Assembly (NCBI GenBank): GCA_045639845.1
Contig: JAZUDW010000036.1
Coordinates: 1 to 8,618, forward strand
Source: Colimorpha sp045639845
GTDB taxonomy: Bacteria; Bacteroidota; Bacteroidia; Bacteroidales; P3
Length of the DNA: 8,618 bases
Reading direction: 5' to 3'
Shown: positions 6,801 to 8,618 of the stretch, one piece after another
How the letters are laid out: the number at the start of each line of letters is the position of its first letter
Position numbering within the stretch: the stretch's first letter is position 1
Notes under the pieces: model-generated
What the model saw: only the letters and a program-made list of their open reading frames with translations
What the model was told of the DNA's origin: nothing
The model's database searches: none
Translations under genes and position numbers: made by a program

Positions 6801-7268
6801 TATGGGGCTTATCTGCGCCGTTTTCTGCTCTATGGCGGCCATGAGGAGACTGTTGTCGTAGTCGGCACCAGAAGCCTGTTGGCGCTGAAGCTGCAGGAGG
6901 TTGAGCAGCTTATCTTTGATTTCGGGGAAGTGGCGACCCACTATCTGTGCGGCCTCGTCGTAGGAGATGCGCTTACCCAGCTTGTGCATCTTGAGCAAGG
7001 GGTTCACCACATATACGGCCAATATGGCCACCAGCGCAGCAAGATAGAGCCAGAAGAAGAGGGTACGCACTGTGGTGCCGAAATAGCCGAAATGTTCTAT
7101 CACCACCATGGCAAGATAGAGCAGCACCAAGACGCCTACGGCATACAGGACTCCTTTGATAAGACGGCTCTTATAGTACTTGCGTATAAAGCGGTCGAGA
7201 TTCTCTATGATGGTATTGTTGGTTGGCACTATCGGTCTCTTTTTGTAAATATTAATCCCCAAAAACAT
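3822..7268 (-). CDS. DUF4175 family membrane protein with very long coiled coil, 1148 residues
   Basis: DUF4175 proteins are large Bacteroidetes envelope proteins of unknown function. From the ATG at 7268, the motif IIENLDRFIRKYY (20-32) is followed by membrane segments at about 38-57, 66-88 and 171-190. A beta-rich, presumably periplasmic part follows (about 205-510), with the hallmarks KDDYGF (425-430) and VWDNDAIHGPKSATS (488-502). From about 511 almost to the end (encoded by roughly 3822-5738) the protein is Gln/Lys/Glu-rich coiled coil with some Pro/Asn/Ser-rich breaks, ending in TPYYKDKVNEYFFDL. The frame stays open another 155 codons upstream but there runs antisense to the SDR gene and its promoter, so it is non-coding. 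A GTG at 7229 (1135 residues) is a serious alternative start: it has a purine-rich AAAAAGAG upstream and leaves six residues before IIEN, as I recall for homologues. It is divergent from the SDR gene, and an RsbW-like gene and ybeY lie further along the same strand. Confidence 0.87.
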   Translation of the reverse strand: MFLGINIYKKRPIVPTNNTIIENLDRFIRKYYKSRLIKGVLYAVGVLVLLYLAMVVIEHFGYFGTTVRTLFFWLYLAALVAILAVYVVNPLLKMHKLGKRISYDEAAQIVGRHFPEIKDKLLNLLQLQRQQASGADYDNSLLMAAIEQKTAQISPIPFTNAVDLKVNRKYIKYAVVPLLAVVVIALVSPSFISEPSKRIINHTTEYERPAPFAFEVENPVLEASQQEDFLLQVKIVGDAVPNEAFIDIDGMQYKMQSVDKTHFSYTFKNLQRSHQFRFMAAGVESKSYQLSVFPRPAVVHFQASMAYPAYTGKVNEVLANEGDFTVPQGTTISWVFQTKDVDTLVFFTDQGRRALVPNENGRVSLSIRAVGSFDYAFFVMNGKVPTTDTLRYSVATITDMVPMIAVMEMRDSLTPNRIFFRGRIKDDYGFTKLEFRLQRINESDTSLNRVVVTPVGITKDNSQEFNFSTNLNEIGINPGDHIKYHFTVWDNDAIHGPKSATSQEFEINIPSQKELDNLLEKNLNDIENKANTSMSELKKLQKEIDETMRKLIDKKDLNYQDKKQLQDLINKHNEVKNMLEKMQQQINENNRLEENYRKQDEQILEKQKELNELFDKVMNEEMKDLMKQLDELMKDTDKQKVQEQLENLKLKNEDIEKQLDQNIELMKRLEMEKRVDETAQRIDKLAEKQKELSKQTEQSKGKDKEDLLQQQQQLNKEFQDLKKEIDQIKKDYKEIDPSLDLKTDKELEQRIQNEQNQAQQNLQKGKNKEASSQQKQAADDMEKMSQDLQDAQAEMEQQDLSEDSEMVRRLLKNVVRLSFNQEELINQINSVSIQDPHYQQIINEQNKLRTDFRNVEDSLRAMAKRQLMVASTITKELSAVNANTQKSLSSLLQYNQSIYGNWRNTSAAQFMQYSMTSLNNLALLMAESLDKMQDQQRQQQQKKGAKNPNKNRSNNQCSNPGQSKPSPKSMKQMQEELNKQLEALKKQLDKNGKPQGRPSLDKQQQSMSKEFAEAAARQEAIRRLMQQYGQELKQQSGGNSKLAKEVEDMMRQMEQTETDLVNKTITQQTLRRQQQIMTRLLEHEKAEMQREKEERRQSTEGKDIYQPTQSDLERYKRLQEKNMELFRTVPPSLTPYYKDKVNEYFFDL

Positions 7269-7309
7269 AGATTGGGCAATATAATAAAACACCAAAAAGT
7301 GATTTTTAT

Positions 7310-7340
7310 TTTGCGGGGCCACTAATATTTCGTAATTTTG
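7310..7340 (+). promoter_or_regulatory. Bacteroidetes-type promoter of the SDR gene
   Basis: TTTG (7310-7313), exactly 19 bases, then TAATTTTG (7333-7340): a perfect match to TTTG-N19-TAnnTTTG. The ATG at 7363 is 22 bases below the -7 box, giving a leader of about 15-19 bases. It lies in the 94-base divergent gap shared with the DUF4175 gene, for which no equally good promoter was found. Confidence 0.82.
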
Positions 7341-7362
7341 CATTTTCAATACAACAACAAGG

Positions 7363-8178
7363 ATGGGAAAAATAGTATTAATCACAGGTGCATCGTCGGG
7401 TTTTGGCAAGGCTACAGCCGAAGCTCTGGCAGCCAGAGGCCACAAGGTATATGGCACCAGCCGTAGCGCTAAGACGCACGATACTATACACTTCATAACC
7501 ATGGATGTGCGCGACCGCGAGAGCGTGAAGCACGGCATAGACCAGGTGATTGCGGCCGAAGGCCGCATCGATGTGGTGATCAACAATGCGGGCATGGGTA
7601 TAGGCGGATCGCTGGAACTGGCCACGGCCGAAGAGATAGAGGTGCAGATGGGCACCAACTTCATGGGCTGTGTCAACGTGTGCCAACAGGTGCTGCCCCA
7701 CATGAGGGCACGTCGCAACGGCCGTATCATCAATCTGAGCTCTATTGGCGGCGTGATGGGACTTCCCTACCAAGGTTTCTACAGCGCATCGAAGTTCGCC
7801 ATTGAGGGTTTCAGCGAAGCATTGGCGGCCGAAGTGAGGGGGTTCGGCATACAGGTGGCTATGGTTGAGCCTGGCGACTTTGCCACTGGCTTCACTGCCA
7901 GCCGTCGCAACTCGGAGGCTACCGCCAACGATGCCGACTACAAGAAATCGTTCCACCGCAGCCTGTCCATCATAGAAAAAGAGGAGAACGGAGGATTGAA
8001 ACCCGAGGTGCTGGCTCGCAAAATGGTGAAGATAGTGGAATGCCGCAGACCTCGCTTGCGCTATGTGGTGGCCAATCTGGAACAACATTTCTCTGTGATA
8101 CTGAAACATATATGCCCTGGCAACTGGTTTGTGGGCATTCTTCGCGACTACTACAAGGTGGGCCGCCCAGAGAAGTAA
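7363..8178 (+). CDS. Classical short-chain dehydrogenase/reductase (SDR), 271 residues
   Basis: SDRs are cytoplasmic NAD(P)H-dependent oxidoreductases acting on alcohols and carbonyls; the substrate cannot be read from this sequence. The Rossmann fold is complete: TGASSGFG at 8-15 (TGxxxGxG), an Arg after the second strand (R34, in TSRS, suggesting NADPH preference), D48 in MDVRD for the adenine ring, NNAG at 74-77, and the catalytic tetrad N99, S127, Y140 and K144 (YSASK). VEPGDFATGF (168-177) is the usual PG segment. The C-terminal part (about 185-271) is the variable substrate region and ends normally, so the gene looks intact. The first ATG in frame, 22 bases below a perfect promoter, is the obvious start. 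The sequence just upstream ends in AAGG directly against the ATG, which is too close to be a working Shine-Dalgarno. It is monocistronic as far as the window shows. Confidence 0.93.
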   Translation: MGKIVLITGASSGFGKATAEALAARGHKVYGTSRSAKTHDTIHFITMDVRDRESVKHGIDQVIAAEGRIDVVINNAGMGIGGSLELATAEEIEVQMGTNFMGCVNVCQQVLPHMRARRNGRIINLSSIGGVMGLPYQGFYSASKFAIEGFSEALAAEVRGFGIQVAMVEPGDFATGFTASRRNSEATANDADYKKSFHRSLSIIEKEENGGLKPEVLARKMVKIVECRRPRLRYVVANLEQHFSVILKHICPGNWFVGILRDYYKVGRPEK

Positions 8179-8618
8179 CACAGGCACAACTGCCCCGTAG
8201 CTTTTGATAACATTGGATTTATTAGCATAGGAACAGAATCTGGCCAACGGCAGTCTTTACTCTTCTTATCGCTCAAAGATAGCACACTATATATTTCAAG
8301 GGAGTTGACACAATCCAGTGCCGATCTGGGAGACCATCATCTGGCATATAACGGAAGGATCGTCGCCTTTGTGTCCTGCTACACCGACACCGCATTTATG
8401 ACACCCTACGTCTATAAAGACACCACAGGCAATGGTGGAGGAGGCAGCACGGGCGGCGACACCAATGATGTGCGCATCGTCATGGCCGAGGACGGCAACG
8501 CCTTTGTGGCCTATCCCAACCCCTTCCGCCAGCGTGTGAACATCGAATACTCCGGCCAGCAGCCCATCACCGCCGCCTACCTCACCGACATCATGGGCCG
8601 CACCGAGCAGGTTGAGCT
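8179..8618 (+). pseudogene. 5'-truncated T9SS cargo protein with C-terminal sorting domain, continuing past window end
   Basis: Immediately after the SDR stop codon, in the same frame, an open frame runs 146 codons to the window edge with no ATG until codon 74 (8398), well inside the conserved-looking part. It encodes a beta-strand-rich stretch (FDNIGFISIG, SLLFLSLKDSTLYIS, LAYNGRIVAFVSCY), a Gly/Ser linker (GNGGGGSTGGD, about 8428-8460), then FVAYPNPFRQRVNIEY and LTDIMGRTE. The YPNPF and D..GR motifs are those of the type IX secretion C-terminal sorting domain, which directs export and surface attachment in Bacteroidetes. A cargo protein needs a signal peptide and usually hundreds of residues; none is present here. 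I read it as a remnant that lost its 5' part. Alternatives are an unusual start such as ATT, or a sequencing or assembly error. Readthrough from the SDR would make no cellular sense. Confidence 0.6.

Noticed and set aside
7260..7269. TATGTTTTTG as a DUF4175 promoter
   Set aside because: Two bases too long for TAnnTTTG, and the nearest upstream TTTG is 23 bases away; kept only as a remark on the start choice.
5733..7325. 530-codon plus-strand open frame antisense to DUF4175 (also 3912-4985 and 4989-5576)
   Set aside because: These mirror the coding strand, where TTA, CTA and TCA codons are rare, so few antisense stops arise. The products are Leu/His/Val-rich with no domain, and DUF4175 is unambiguous on the minus strand.
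8176..8178. Readthrough of the SDR stop to make an SDR-T9SS fusion
   Set aside because: The SDR is cytoplasmic and lacks a signal peptide, so a T9SS domain could not act on it; the SDR ends at a normal length.
7378..8247. 289-codon minus-strand open frame opposite the SDR gene
   Set aside because: Shadow of an SDR with all catalytic motifs and a perfect promoter on the plus strand.

Overview
The window looks like a chromosomal segment of a Bacteroidetes bacterium, most likely of the order Bacteroidales. Four lines of evidence support this. Promoters match the Bacteroidetes form TTTG-N18/19-TAnnTTTG, with three good examples on both strands. Start codons lack Shine-Dalgarno sequences. The window carries DUF4175 and a Bacteroidetes-style TonB C-terminal protein. 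The right edge encodes a type IX secretion (T9SS) C-terminal sorting domain. I cannot name the genus. GC content is moderate, with AT-rich intergenic regions and a GC-rich stretch around 2260-2560.

Layout from left to right. Minus strand 1-364 is the N-terminal 121 residues of the rRNA-maturation endoribonuclease YbeY, cut by the window edge and preceded by its own, almost leaderless promoter. Minus strand 553-762 is a 69-residue protein with two membrane segments. Minus strand 842-1309 is an RsbW/SpoIIAB-like HATPase with its own promoter. About 380 non-coding bases follow. Plus strand 1694-2236 is a small secreted protein with a TonB C-terminal domain. It converges, with a 19-base gap, on the minus-strand gene 2256-3422, a 388-residue protein with a DUF6266-like N-terminal part and a Pro/Ala/Ser/Thr/Cys-rich tail. 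Bases 3423-3821 are non-coding and hold nested inverted repeats around a four-copy 11-bp tandem repeat. Minus strand 3822-7268 is a 1148-residue DUF4175 membrane protein with a very long coiled coil. It is divergent from the plus-strand SDR oxidoreductase at 7363-8178. Directly after the SDR stop codon, in the same frame, an open frame without a usable start runs to the window end and encodes the C-terminal part of a T9SS cargo protein. I read it as a 5'-truncated gene remnant.

How the genes relate. As I recall, DUF4175, an RsbW-like ATPase and ybeY are neighbours in many Bacteroidetes genomes. Here the order is kept, but the TonB protein and the DUF6266-like gene sit between DUF4175 and the ATPase, and the small membrane protein sits between the ATPase and ybeY. 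The conserved block therefore appears to have been opened by accessory genes. The most unusual points are the promoter of ybeY (start codon about at the transcription start), the Glu-to-Gln change in the N-box of the ATPase, the repeat cluster at 3547-3737 and the headless T9SS gene. I see no RNA gene, CRISPR array, insertion sequence or clear defence system.
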